Below are positions 1 to 7,950 of a DNA stretch of 36,776 nucleotides, piece by piece; positions within the stretch are counted from its first letter, which is position 1; each line of letters begins with the position of its first letter. The stretch covers positions 289,750-326,525 of the forward strand of contig GL982576.1 of NCBI GenBank assembly GCA_000220375.1, read 5' to 3'. The notes under the pieces are model-generated. The model worked only from the letters and a program-made list of their open reading frames with translations. It searched no databases and was not told the origin of the DNA. The translations under genes and the position numbers were made by a program. Origin of the DNA: Candidatus Nanosalina sp. J07AB43 (GTDB lineage Archaea > Nanohalarchaeota > Nanosalinia > Nanosalinales > Nanosalinaceae).

Positions 1-2
1 AA

Positions 3-380
3 GAAGCTGAAGCTGCACTCGAAAAATCTTACCGTATATTATGTCACCTTGCCGGTAAAAAATCAAAGTATGAGGGCGAATTGGCAGATAGAGACTACAG
101 CGATAAATATGTCTCAGGAGTTTATAACTATGTATCAACCGTGGAGAACTACTGCCTTAAGAGGCTCAAGCAAAAGATAGGCGAATTTAGGGGCGATGAC
201 GTTGCTGCAGCTCGAGATATGGGCTACTCACTTATGATAGCTGCTTTTGATAGTGACGATGGACCGAGCGACGATTGTAAGCGACATTTAAAGACTAAGA
301 TAGGATCAGATCTTAAGAAAGTTCTCAAGGAAGCTGAGCGTGAGACTGGCTTCTCAGGCAGTGGGACATCTAGGCTGTAG
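3..380 (+). CDS. 3' end of an unknown protein (cut by left edge)
   Basis: The reading frame is open from base 3 to the TAG at 378-380, so the gene starts outside the window. A TTG at 81 could serve as a start, but the codons before it read as ordinary acidic/basic protein without a stop, which argues that the frame simply continues leftward. About 125 residues are visible: a charged, probably helical protein with a few cysteines (a YC pair near the middle) and a C-terminus rich in Gly/Ser. There are no membrane segments. I do not recognise the family and assign no function. Confidence 0.6.
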   Translation, partial: EAEAALEKSYRILCHLAGKKSKYEGELADRDYSDKYVSGVYNYVSTVENYCLKRLKQKIGEFRGDDVAAARDMGYSLMIAAFDSDDGPSDDCKRHLKTKIGSDLKKVLKEAERETGFSGSGTSRL

Positions 381-486
381 ATGCTGAGTCAGTCTCTCCA
401 AGTATATCTGGACATGTAATGTAGTTAGGTTGTTAGACATGGCTCTCATTGCAATAATCAAAAAGCATTGTTCACGATTGTATAGT

Positions 487-804
487 ATGTCAAATCTAGT
501 AAAAAACCTCACGAAGGTGACAGGGGTTAAGAAAGTCAAAAATCGTGGAGATACTCTGAAAATTAAGCTACATTCAAGAGAGAAAGGAGATGTACATGAG
601 ATCAAAGGAAATCTTAGGAAGATCTCACAGAAGATAAGGCATAAGCTGGATGAATCACGAAGTAACTCCAAAATAGATACCTGGAACTGGGTTCAAAAGC
701 CGGAAAAGGAGTACAGAAGCAAAGGACCTGATATCGGAAAAGTTAATGATAGGCAACCGATAGGGCATAAACCTCCCTACTACACGGTTTCAATACAAAA
801 ATAA
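487..804 (+). CDS. small basic hypothetical protein
   Basis: This is a protein of about 105 residues if it starts at the ATG at 487. In-frame alternatives are the ATG at 439 and a TTG at 430, giving up to 124 residues. I prefer 487 because the 16 residues before it (many Ile, Lys, Cys, His) look less like the acidic coding sequence of this genome. The protein is Lys/Arg rich and hydrophilic, with a WNW motif near the middle and a Pro/Tyr-rich tail (KPPYYTVSIQK). The basic charge could suit nucleic-acid binding, but no domain is recognisable. Confidence 0.5.
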   Translation: MSNLVKNLTKVTGVKKVKNRGDTLKIKLHSREKGDVHEIKGNLRKISQKIRHKLDESRSNSKIDTWNWVQKPEKEYRSKGPDIGKVNDRQPIGHKPPYYTVSIQK

Positions 805-909
805 CGGTATAATCTAGCCGAAGATGCCTGAGCTGACTCTTTTATTAGGACTCTTTCACTGCGTTCCTATATTCAGCTTTATGAGCTTTCGAGCTGGATT
901 TACGATAGA

Positions 910-1044
910 ATGGTTGACAGCTCTCTGGAGATAGAATGCAGTAACTGTGGAAACAAATACTGGTACAATGGCTCAAAGAATAGTCCAGACAGCATGGAGT
1001 GCCCGGTATGCTACAGGAGCAATAAAATCCCTGAAGACGGTTAA
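910..1044 (+). CDS. 44-residue zinc-ribbon microprotein
   Basis: A short frame starts at ATG 910 and ends at TAA 1042-1044, in the otherwise empty gap 805-1160. The 44 residues contain two CxxC knuckles, CSNCG near residue 10 and CPVCY near residue 31, separated by a linker with aromatic residues (KYWYNGS). This is a four-cysteine zinc ribbon of the kind common among haloarchaeal small proteins. A weak TATA-like element (ctttatgag, 877-885) lies about 29 nt upstream of the ATG, consistent with a leaderless start. Function is unknown; protein or nucleic-acid binding is typical of such ribbons. The paired CxxC motifs with correct spacing make a chance frame unlikely. Confidence 0.6.
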   Translation: MVDSSLEIECSNCGNKYWYNGSKNSPDSMECPVCYRSNKIPEDG

Positions 1045-1135
1045 ACTTCCGAAGTGTAATAAACTATTCAAAAGTAGGAATTAGTGACAGTTTTAAATTC
1101 TGTGCTGGATTCAAATTATGTGAAAATCATTAATG

Positions 1136-1144
1136 TTTATTTTA
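1136..1144 (+). promoter_or_regulatory. TATA-like box for the antiporter gene
   Basis: The run tttatttta is centred about 21-25 nt before the ATG at 1161 in an AT-rich stretch. This fits a leaderless archaeal promoter, but the element is not a perfect consensus. Confidence 0.4.
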
Positions 1145-1160
1145 GGGAATCAGATAATTC

Positions 1161-2309
1161 ATGGCACTGACATTTGAGTTTCTGGCTGCTTTAGCTTTAG
1201 TATATGCTACAAACTACTTCCTTATACCATCGGAAAAGTATGGAGTGCCAGTACTAGGAGCTGAAATTGTTTCAGGAATAGTCTTTGGAGCAGTTACAGG
1301 GGCTTTGACGCCGTCCACCCCTGGATTTGAGCTGATTACGTCTTTTGCAGCCATTGGATTAATGCTGATTATGTTTGAAGCTGGCCTGGAGCTTAAGCCG
1401 AAATCAATTAAGAAGCATGCCGGAGAAGTAGCGGAGATAGGTTTGGCCACTTTCTTTGTGCCTCTACTCGTGGGAATTGGATTTGGGCTCTTATTGGATC
1501 TAGGGATATTCGCCTCTGTGTTAATAGGTATAACAGTATCTACAACGTCGTTAGGACTTATACATCCTTTGCTTGAGGAGTACGAGCTCCTTGAAACTGA
1601 GGACGGACAGATAGTGCTTTCTGTAACTGTGTTAAATGATGTTTTGTCTGTACTGGCTCTTGCATATGCGGTCGCGTTCACCGGCTCAGATCTTCTGATT
1701 TCAATAGCAAGTGTGACTGCAGCAGTAATATTCTTTTTGTACATAGCGCCTTTCAAGCTGTCAAATACACTACAGAAATATCTTGCAGACACCTTGAGAG
1801 ACCATACTGTGAGATTTTCGATGATGGCTCTAGTAGGTATAGCATGGATTATGGAACACATTGGCGTACACGCAGTGCTGGGAAGCTTCTTTGCTGGTTT
1901 GTTAGTCTCCCAGATGTCTCACGATGATCAAGATGTCAACGATTCTATGAGACCTGTTACAAACCTTGCAGCTCCGATATTCTTCTTCTTCGTGGGTTAC
2001 CAGATACCTGTTACGAACTTTCCAGTGGGATCTCTGGGTCTTATAGGAGGAGTTATAGCGATAGGGTTTGGTGCAAAGTTTGTCGGAGCGTATCTTGGAA
2101 GTGTGCTCGCGGGAGTTGAAGAAAAGGCAGAGTACATGCTCATCGGAGCTATGCCAGGAAGACTTTCAATATCAGTTGCCGCCGCTGAAATAGGTCTTAG
2201 AGAGGGTATAATACAGGAACCTCTATACTATTCGTTCATAATCCTGTCAATACTGTCTGTATTTGTATCAGTTGCCCTTTTCAGATACGTGGCCTCTGGA
2301 CAGGACTAA
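1161..2309 (+). CDS. CPA-type monovalent cation/proton antiporter, membrane domain only
   Basis: This 382-residue, very hydrophobic protein has about 11-12 membrane segments and the layout of Kef/NapA-type sodium or potassium/proton antiporters. The conserved MFEAGLEL motif lies at residues 71-78, a TVSTTS stretch (the unwound helix region) at about 125-130, and the ion-binding pair at Asn159-Asp160 (VLNDVLSV). It exchanges Na+ or K+ for protons across the cytoplasmic membrane, central to ion balance in a halophile. The protein ends after the last helix, so there is no TrkA-N/RCK regulatory domain. The Asn-Asp pair, rather than the Asp-Asp of electrogenic CPA2 members, suggests electroneutral exchange, though this is inference. 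The start is the first ATG, with a TATA-like box upstream. It stands alone. Confidence 0.85.
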   Translation: MALTFEFLAALALVYATNYFLIPSEKYGVPVLGAEIVSGIVFGAVTGALTPSTPGFELITSFAAIGLMLIMFEAGLELKPKSIKKHAGEVAEIGLATFFVPLLVGIGFGLLLDLGIFASVLIGITVSTTSLGLIHPLLEEYELLETEDGQIVLSVTVLNDVLSVLALAYAVAFTGSDLLISIASVTAAVIFFLYIAPFKLSNTLQKYLADTLRDHTVRFSMMALVGIAWIMEHIGVHAVLGSFFAGLLVSQMSHDDQDVNDSMRPVTNLAAPIFFFFVGYQIPVTNFPVGSLGLIGGVIAIGFGAKFVGAYLGSVLAGVEEKAEYMLIGAMPGRLSISVAAAEIGLREGIIQEPLYYSFIILSILSVFVSVALFRYVASGQD

Positions 2310-2353
2310 ATCAATAAAGCGAGTGTTCGGCATACTGAGATGCTATTCATATC

Positions 2354-2683
2354 TCAGACTGATGTCGAATCGGTCAGTGCCTGTCTGACACGCTGCCAGG
2401 AGTCACTTTCCACCCCTTCCTGATCCTGTAAAGCGTGATATATATCTGAGCCATCTAGATGCTTCTTGTTGTATGTTACTTCGGTCTCATTATAAGACAG
2501 TGCAAAGTCCGTAGCTCCAGGTAGAAGAGGAATTATGTCAGGCCTGTGTACGTAGGTGTTGTCAAATATATGATCAAAACCCTTGGAGATTGCTAAGCTG
2601 GTTAAGGCATCCTCCAGATCACCTTCTGGATCATAATCTCGAATATAGTCTGACAGATCAACAGTCTCAATATCTTCTGACAT
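2354..2683 (-). CDS. acidic hypothetical protein, 109 aa
   Basis: This is a soluble, strongly acidic protein with no cysteine, no membrane segment and no motif I recognise. The N-terminal third is dominated by Asp/Glu, and the centre has an NTYVHRPDI stretch. It starts at ATG 2683, about 28 nt downstream of a good TATA-like box (2707-2714), which supports both the start and independent transcription. It is convergent with the antiporter gene, about 45 nt away. The function is unknown. Confidence 0.6.
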   Translation of the reverse strand: MSEDIETVDLSDYIRDYDPEGDLEDALTSLAISKGFDHIFDNTYVHRPDIIPLLPGATDFALSYNETEVTYNKKHLDGSDIYHALQDQEGVESDSWQRVRQALTDSTSV

Positions 2684-2706
2684 ATGAGGATTATGAATTT
2701 TATCTC

Positions 2707-2714
2707 GTTTATAT
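2707..2714 (-). promoter_or_regulatory. TATA box for the 2354-2683 gene
   Basis: Read on the minus strand this is atataaac, centred about 27-28 nt upstream of the ATG at 2683, the spacing expected for a leaderless archaeal transcript. Confidence 0.5.
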
Positions 2715-2766
2715 CTTCTGACTCATAGGGCGAAATTGCATTTGACTAAACACATGTTTAAGTTAT

Positions 2767-3012
2767 GTGCACCAATATAACGATGTGAATTACAAGAAAC
2801 TGCTAGGACCTGTAGCTTTGTTACTTGGTTTAGTATACTTTTTTAGGCCATGGTTCCATAGCCTCATACTCAGTCTGTATGTGAATCCATTCATTTTTCA
2901 GATAGCATTGATTGTAGGAGGTTCTCTAATAGGTTACATCCTCTACTATAGAGAAAGTTTAGATAAAGAAGAAGAGCGAAGAAATGGAAGACTGGCAGAA
3001 GAGTATCTATAG
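2767..3012 (+). CDS. small two-helix membrane protein
   Basis: This 81-residue protein begins at GTG 2767; the ATG at 2765 is out of frame and hits a stop at once. It has two hydrophobic segments, about residues 11-25 and 42-60, with a short loop between them and a charged C-terminal tail (KEEERRNGR). No family is recognised. Its 3' end overlaps by 29 nt the likely ATG (2984) of the following large anchored protein, so the two are probably co-translated and may act together in the membrane. The GTG start is the weakest part of this call. Confidence 0.55.
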   Translation: MHQYNDVNYKKLLGPVALLLGLVYFFRPWFHSLILSLYVNPFIFQIALIVGGSLIGYILYYRESLDKEEERRNGRLAEEYL

Positions 3013-4352
3013 GCGGTGGGAAGCTGCGTGCTGCGGCAACAATCTTCTTTGTATTATTTGCGGTTGGAGGTGTGTTGAACACGGCATTTACAAACGTAGT
3101 TATGGCTGAGGAAGTTCAAAATGATCTGACTGAGATCGACAAACTTCCTGATATAGATAATACAAATCCTAGGATACTTCCAAGAACTGTGGCAAGCGAA
3201 TTTGCAGAGAACAGTCTGCAGGAACCACGTCACAAGCTAGGTCCAAGTGATATAGCTATAGGGGAAAACGGAACACCGTACTGGTCACATCCACTGCAGC
3301 CTGACGGGGATGTAAACACGTTTCTAATAGAGCAGAAAGGCGCAGCCTTCGCAGATATGACAACTTCAAGCGCAAACATAAGCTACAGTGAGCAAAAAAT
3401 GGACGTAGGAATAGGTATGCAAGTCTTCGACAACATCAACTGGGTTCTCAAAAAGGAGAAATACTGGGTAAACTATGAAGACCACTTTGTACTCGAACAT
3501 GAGGGAGAGAACTACATTGCAACACCCTACATAGAGTACGACTTTGAGTTCACTTTCCCTATTGTGCATACAGTGCCAGAATGGGGTGGAGTAGCCCTGA
3601 CAGACAGCAAAGGGAATGTCGAATACATCAAGGCCGAAGATGTAAGGAACAACGAGGTTCTAGAAGATCAGAGGACATATCCGTTTGATCTAGCCAGAGG
3701 ATATGTATCGGCGATGGAGTACAGAGAAGGAATCATAAACAAGTGGTTCCTGCACGAAAATCAGCTAGAGGTAGCACCTGTACCAGGATTTAACAATGAA
3801 CAGCCATTCATGATACTGACTGAAGACAACCCAGAGCTCTTCGTGGCTACAGAACCATACGGCGAAGCATCCGGACTATTCGAGATCTGGACTATAGACG
3901 CCGTGACAGGTAAATACGAAGTTTTCCGTTTAGATAGAAACCAAGGATTGATCGGGGCGAATAGAGCTGTAAACTTTGTCAGGCAGGCGAACTCCAGAGT
4001 GAACTGGGCTGATCAAGACAGCGATACAGGCTTTGCACCTATAGAACCGTTGCCAGTCATAGTTGATGACAAGCTCTACTGGCAGGTAAGGGTAGTGCCT
4101 CTTGACAGCGCAGGAATAGCCTTCACAAGCTTTGTAGAAGCCGAATCGAGCAACGTCTTCTCAGCTCAAACGGACGACGAAATAGTCGACTTCTTAGAAG
4201 GTGAACCGATAAACCAAACGGCTAATCTCACCACAGAGAACTCGACAACTCAGGAAGGAGATGTCAAGATATCAATCATAGAAAATGGGAATGTGGTAGA
4301 AACTGTTACAACAGAGACCGGAAACTTCAGCATAGATGTAACAAAGAGATGA
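2984..4352 (+). CDS. membrane-anchored extracytoplasmic protein, unrecognised, frameshifted near its start
   Basis: The intact frame after 3021 encodes a long acidic protein without a suitable start: the only in-frame starts, such as GTG 3072, fall inside a hydrophobic segment (IFFVLFAVGGVLN). An ATG at 2984 in another frame gives MEDWQKSIYRRW. Removing one G from the GGG at 3018-3020 joins it to KLRAAATIFF, restoring a short basic cytoplasmic tail, one membrane anchor or signal at about residues 14-35, and about 420 residues outside the cell. The large domain is rich in aromatic residues and in Asp/Glu/Asn. It ends in a Thr/Asn-rich region (NQTANLTTENSTTQEG) with N-glycosylation sequons, followed by a short beta-rich tail. 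I do not recognise the family. The upstream two-helix protein is its likely partner. Confidence 0.65.
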
Positions 4353-4407
4353 GTCACATCATACTCATCGCTTCAGTTTATATTCTGCAGAGATGCTTGG
4401 TGTGACA

Positions 4408-4415
4408 TTTAAAAT
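4408..4415 (+). promoter_or_regulatory. TATA box for the SWIM-domain gene
   Basis: The sequence tttaaaat lies 27 nt before ATG 4435, the typical distance for a leaderless archaeal gene. Confidence 0.5.
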
Positions 4416-4434
4416 CTGATATCCATTCAAGACT

Positions 4435-4722
4435 ATGGGAGATGATATGTCCCGGGGGCAGAGGGAGAATCTTCACAAGTGGGGGAAGGCTCGGCGCTTG
4501 ATAGACGAGGACAAGATTGAGATCAAGTTCAAGTCTGAAGACCGTTATCAGTTCAAGATTGAAGGTGACTCAACAGAGTACACAGTTGGCGTAGATATTG
4601 ATACTGGCGAAAGCTTTTGCCCTTGTCAGTTCAAAGGAGAAAACTGCAGCCATCAACTGGCAGCTCACCTATTTCTAGCTGGCATAGGAGTAGAAAACGA
4701 TAGATACAGACAAGACACCTGA
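4435..4722 (+). CDS. SWIM zinc-finger protein, 95 aa
   Basis: The C-terminal half carries the SWIM signature CxCx6CxH: Cys62, Cys64, Cys71 and His73 (FCPCQFKGENCSHQLAAHLF). The N-terminal half is a small charged alpha/beta region. SWIM domains bind zinc and usually mediate DNA or protein contacts; stand-alone archaeal versions of about this size are common in haloarchaea and their role is unknown. The start at ATG 4435 is supported by the TATA box at 4408; ATG 4447 is an in-frame alternative. It is transcribed alone. Confidence 0.75.
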   Translation: MGDDMSRGQRENLHKWGKARRLIDEDKIEIKFKSEDRYQFKIEGDSTEYTVGVDIDTGESFCPCQFKGENCSHQLAAHLFLAGIGVENDRYRQDT

Positions 4723-4826
4723 AACTTACTTCTAGTACAGAAGATTCCAGAATTAAATCACAACTGACACAGATGTATCGGACTTTCAACAAAACATATA
4801 TTCAGACGAGATTTATTCTAGATTAG

Positions 4827-5546
4827 ATGCTTAGCCAGATACAAGATTTCATTGACAATAACGAAAAACTGATTGAAACCACTAACCCTTCGCTGTTCGA
4901 TACAAACTATTCAAAAAGCTTCATATCAGGTATAGCATTAATCTTGCTGCTTATTACTCTTCTAGTCGGTAAAGCGTTTGGTTTTGCAGATTCAATACCC
5001 TACCAGATCATATTAGCGGCATTTATAGTACCCGGATATCTTATATCAAGTGTAATTACTCGGAGAATGTTTGTCATGTACCATTTTACTGATAGGAAGG
5101 TAATAGAGGAGGACGGAATTCTGAATAAGGAGTATAAGTCAATAAACTACGATGATATAGACAATGTAAAGTTGGAAGAAGAGATTGAGGAGAGGATGTT
5201 TGACGTTGGAGACGTTTATGTGGATACTGCGGGAAGAGATAAGACAGAGATTATACTTGAAGGTCTTAGGGATCCTGAAAGATATCAGAGCGAGATTACA
5301 GAAAGGGCAAATAACTCTGAACAGGAAGATTCCCAAAACAATCAAACACAGGGCTTTGAAACCCAGTTTGATTCAGAGCAAAACGAGGTAGACCAAGATG
5401 TATTAGAAAATGAGAAAGAGAGGGTAAACCAAAGAATATCAGAGCTTAATCGGAAAATGAACAGCCAGAGACTAAGCCAAAGCGAAGCAAATCAATGGTA
5501 CAAGCTGAAAGGTCAAAAAGAGCTTCTCAACCGACTAATAGAATAG
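4827..5546 (+). CDS. bPH2/YdbS-like membrane protein with charged C-terminal coil
   Basis: This 239-residue protein has two adjacent membrane helices at about residues 29-50 and 56-78. A bacterial-type pleckstrin-like domain (bPH2, formerly DUF304) follows at about 84-150, with the characteristic HFTDRKVI...Y.SINYDDIDNVKLEEEI pattern. A hydrophilic Gln/Asn/Glu-rich tail, probably helical or coiled coil, fills 160-239. bPH2 proteins sit on the cytoplasmic face of membranes; their ligands are mostly unknown. The Gln-rich tail is unusual for the family and may be a protein-contact region. It starts at ATG 4827. It has no clear operon partner. Confidence 0.65.
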   Translation: MLSQIQDFIDNNEKLIETTNPSLFDTNYSKSFISGIALILLLITLLVGKAFGFADSIPYQIILAAFIVPGYLISSVITRRMFVMYHFTDRKVIEEDGILNKEYKSINYDDIDNVKLEEEIEERMFDVGDVYVDTAGRDKTEIILEGLRDPERYQSEITERANNSEQEDSQNNQTQGFETQFDSEQNEVDQDVLENEKERVNQRISELNRKMNSQRLSQSEANQWYKLKGQKELLNRLIE

Positions 5547-5655
5547 GAAACCTCTATCACCTCAGAGATAATCTGGGAGTTCAAGGCTACGATCAGCCAG
5601 AATTTCCGGCATCGATCAAATTGCTGATGGTTTACATGCTACCTGTGAGTCATAA

Positions 5656-5663
5656 TATAAATA
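5656..5663 (+). promoter_or_regulatory. TATA box for the 5684 gene
   Basis: A near-perfect archaeal TATA element, tataaata, lies 28 nt before the ATG at 5684, so the transcript is probably leaderless. Confidence 0.6.
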
Positions 5664-5683
5664 TTGATTAGCTGAATGTAAAT

Positions 5684-6313
5684 ATGTCATCTATACTAGA
5701 CGCGGTCGTTGACAGATATCTAGATTGGAGAGCGTTCACTGGGAGCGGAGACCCTCTTCTGGATGTATCAGATGATTCAAGTGTAAATGAGATTAAATAT
5801 GGTGATCCTGGGAAGAGAAGAGTTAAGACATTTGACGAAGATACAGAAGTGATTAGCTTTTTCAACTCAAGATTGAAGTCGAAATATCAGAATCCAGATG
5901 ACTTCACAATCGGCGACAGTCAAGAAGCACGTGAATACGTCGGTGGTTCTGCAGGAGGTTTAGGACATATTGAAGACTCGTGGGCTCTAGATGTACCCGA
6001 CTCACTACTACAACTAAGGCAGTGGATAAGAAGGGATGCAAACCTAGAAGTAGGGCCATACCAACCTAAAGGCTACAAAGTATGTGAAGATGAAACAATT
6101 GAGGAAGCGGCAGAGAGAGCTACAAAAGCAGAGTTGGAGAGAACTGAGCAATACAGAAATGATCTCGAGGAAGAGTTCGAGGATCAAAGCATCGAATATC
6201 TGAGCGCCGCGACAGTCAAAGCAGTTTCAGACGCTTACACTTCAGAAGATACCCCCTCCGTTGAATGGTACAAGGAACAACAAGAGGATGAGAAAGATTT
6301 GTTCAGTTTGTAG
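5684..6313 (+). CDS. acidic soluble hypothetical protein, 209 aa
   Basis: The protein has no membrane segment or signal peptide. It has a Gly-rich stretch in the middle (YVGGSAGGLGHIEDSW) and long acidic helices toward the C-terminus. I recognise no domain. The strong TATA box at 5656 fixes the start and shows its own transcription unit. It is convergent with the putative zinc peptidase gene at 6364, about 50 nt away. Confidence 0.65.
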   Translation: MSSILDAVVDRYLDWRAFTGSGDPLLDVSDDSSVNEIKYGDPGKRRVKTFDEDTEVISFFNSRLKSKYQNPDDFTIGDSQEAREYVGGSAGGLGHIEDSWALDVPDSLLQLRQWIRRDANLEVGPYQPKGYKVCEDETIEEAAERATKAELERTEQYRNDLEEEFEDQSIEYLSAATVKAVSDAYTSEDTPSVEWYKEQQEDEKDLFSL

Positions 6314-6363
6314 AGACTTGGAATGATGCACAATCTTATTGATACCTGGCTCGAGCCAAGATA

Positions 6364-7128
6364 TCAAGCCACCGCCTTTGGACCAGCGCGATCTGAATCT
6401 GTATCCATGGTAACGCTCCCAGATTCTAATTCTTCTTCAATAGCTGTATTAGAATCTATGTCAGGGTCAAACTCCTGCTCAGGATCCGTGCCGTAAACCT
6501 CTTCCATCATGTACTCTGCCAGCTGAGTATAGCCTGGATAAAAGTCCTCACCAAGCTCTTGACCATTCTCCTGCAGGGCCTCAGTAACACGCTGAGTGTA
6601 GCCTTCAACCAAAGCCGTTACCATACCATCGTCAACCAACTCACCGAGTATTGGATCCTCTGCAACATCCATAAGATTATCAACATAGTTCAGCTGGAAC
6701 CTCATCTCGTCAGAGAGATTATACTCCTCATCAAGAACATTACCCCATAAACTGCCTTCGCTGTACTGCTGCAGATGCTGGAGCTCATGCACGTCTACAT
6801 GCTCCTTCAAATCATTACCCAGACTACCATACACTTCAGAGTCAGATATAAAACCAATATACTCATCTTTCTCTAGACCGTAAAGATTGCCTTCGTCATC
6901 AACCATCTTCAAATCATATTCAACAAGATCCTCATAGTCCTCAATCTCTACGGCAGATACACCCGGAACCTTTGCCGTGGCAGCCACAGCACCATCTTCC
7001 AAGTTGTCCTCGGTCACAAAGTCATAGTCGCCATCAAGACCATACTCTTCGGCCGTATCCTCAAGATCTGACAAGCTTGTGTCCATGTTCTGATCTATAT
7101 TGGGATCGATCGGTCCTGCGGCAGACAT
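6364..7128 (-). CDS. putative HExxH zinc metallopeptidase, 254 aa
   Basis: The protein carries HELQH at residues 114-118, the zinc-binding and catalytic motif of gluzincin-type metallopeptidases. Some 57 residues later comes Glu175 in a VEGYTQRV context, which fits the third zinc ligand in the EG-T pattern of minimal peptidases. The N-terminal 100 residues are very acidic and may be a regulatory or substrate region; the C-terminal 60 are disordered and acidic. There is no signal peptide or transmembrane helix, so it should act in the cytoplasm. No known family was recognised beyond these motifs. A TATA box 28 nt upstream supports ATG 7128. Function as a protease is inference from the motif. 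Confidence 0.6.
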   Translation of the reverse strand: MSAAGPIDPNIDQNMDTSLSDLEDTAEEYGLDGDYDFVTEDNLEDGAVAATAKVPGVSAVEIEDYEDLVEYDLKMVDDEGNLYGLEKDEYIGFISDSEVYGSLGNDLKEHVDVHELQHLQQYSEGSLWGNVLDEEYNLSDEMRFQLNYVDNLMDVAEDPILGELVDDGMVTALVEGYTQRVTEALQENGQELGEDFYPGYTQLAEYMMEEVYGTDPEQEFDPDIDSNTAIEEELESGSVTMDTDSDRAGPKAVA

Positions 7129-7148
7129 GTAAGTGATTAAATCTTGAA

Positions 7149-7156
7149 ATTTTATA
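7149..7156 (-). promoter_or_regulatory. TATA box for the HExxH protein gene
   Basis: On the minus strand this reads tataaaat, 28 nt upstream of ATG 7128. The leaderless spacing matches other promoters in the window. Confidence 0.55.
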
Positions 7157-7164
7157 GGTATTTC

Positions 7165-7896
7165 TCAGTCAGTGGATATCTTGACTCCCGAAATTACCGC
7201 AAATATCAGCCAACACAGACCCGCTAGAACAAGCCCATTCAGGCCTCTATATGCGAATATGGTTAAGCGGATAGGAGCTAATCCAAGTATGATAAGTGAT
7301 ACAAGCGTTGCTAGAAACATTTGAGGTCTGAGAGTGTCTTTACCAGTTCTAAGCTGGCCTTTTAGCTTTACTGAAGAGAAAGGCTGGTTCCACGCGATAC
7401 CTGATCTGGTCAGGCTATCCTGAATCATGTGGAGGAAAGCTCCAGAAGTGTATCCTGCCATCATATAAACCAGAAGAGACACAGAACCAAGGTACGAGAA
7501 CACCGGATACAGGAACGCGCCAGTGGATATGGCAAGTACAAGTATGCCTATTAGGGAATGAGTGAATCCTCTATGCTTCTCTTCAAACGCATAGTTATTA
7601 GAGACAAGATTAAGAAGCTTTACTGCTGGCTTATAGACAAGATATCTGGTAAGGTATCCAAAGACAGGCATCAAAGGCGAGAGCAGATAAACAAAGCTCT
7701 TGGAGATATATCCCTCCAGCTCATTTATTTCACCGCTAAATATTGCGGCACCCTTGGAATCTATGTCAGGTATCAGAGATCCTATTCCGACACCTACTAA
7801 CACAAACCCTATCTTAATCCTGTACTCCGGAAGAAAAGGTATTAGAACCAGTAGGGCTGTTGCAGTTGAGAGCGTGAAGTGTTGGTGGCCTAACAT
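7165..7896 (-). CDS. YdjM/DUF457-family membrane-bound metal-dependent hydrolase
   Basis: This 243-residue integral membrane protein has about five to six helices. It shows the family's polar motifs: an N-terminal GHQHF (His4, His6), PDIDS with Asp44 and Asp46, HRGFTHS with His108 and His113, and HxxxD at His156/Asp160. These would bind metal at the membrane surface. The family is predicted to hydrolyse membrane-associated substrates, perhaps phosphoester lipids, but no archaeal substrate is known. The gene reads leftward, just upstream of the peptidase gene, which has its own TATA box, so the two are probably separate transcripts. Confidence 0.8.
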   Translation of the reverse strand: MLGHQHFTLSTATALLVLIPFLPEYRIKIGFVLVGVGIGSLIPDIDSKGAAIFSGEINELEGYISKSFVYLLSPLMPVFGYLTRYLVYKPAVKLLNLVSNNYAFEEKHRGFTHSLIGILVLAISTGAFLYPVFSYLGSVSLLVYMMAGYTSGAFLHMIQDSLTRSGIAWNQPFSSVKLKGQLRTGKDTLRPQMFLATLVSLIILGLAPIRLTIFAYRGLNGLVLAGLCWLIFAVISGVKISTD

Positions 7897-7950
7897 GTTG
7901 CCTGTCTAAGTTTACAATTACAGAAGATTAACTGTAAGTCTTTTTCCCTG

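Noticed and set aside
354-671. Minus-strand frame of 105 codons
   Set aside because: It lies over the 430-804 gene on the other strand, is Cys/Ser/Phe rich and unlike the acidic proteins of this genome; a shadow frame.
1214-1861. Minus-strand frame of 215 codons
   Set aside because: It is antisense to the antiporter gene, whose motifs are clear; its Ser/Pro/Thr-rich composition is typical of a shadow.
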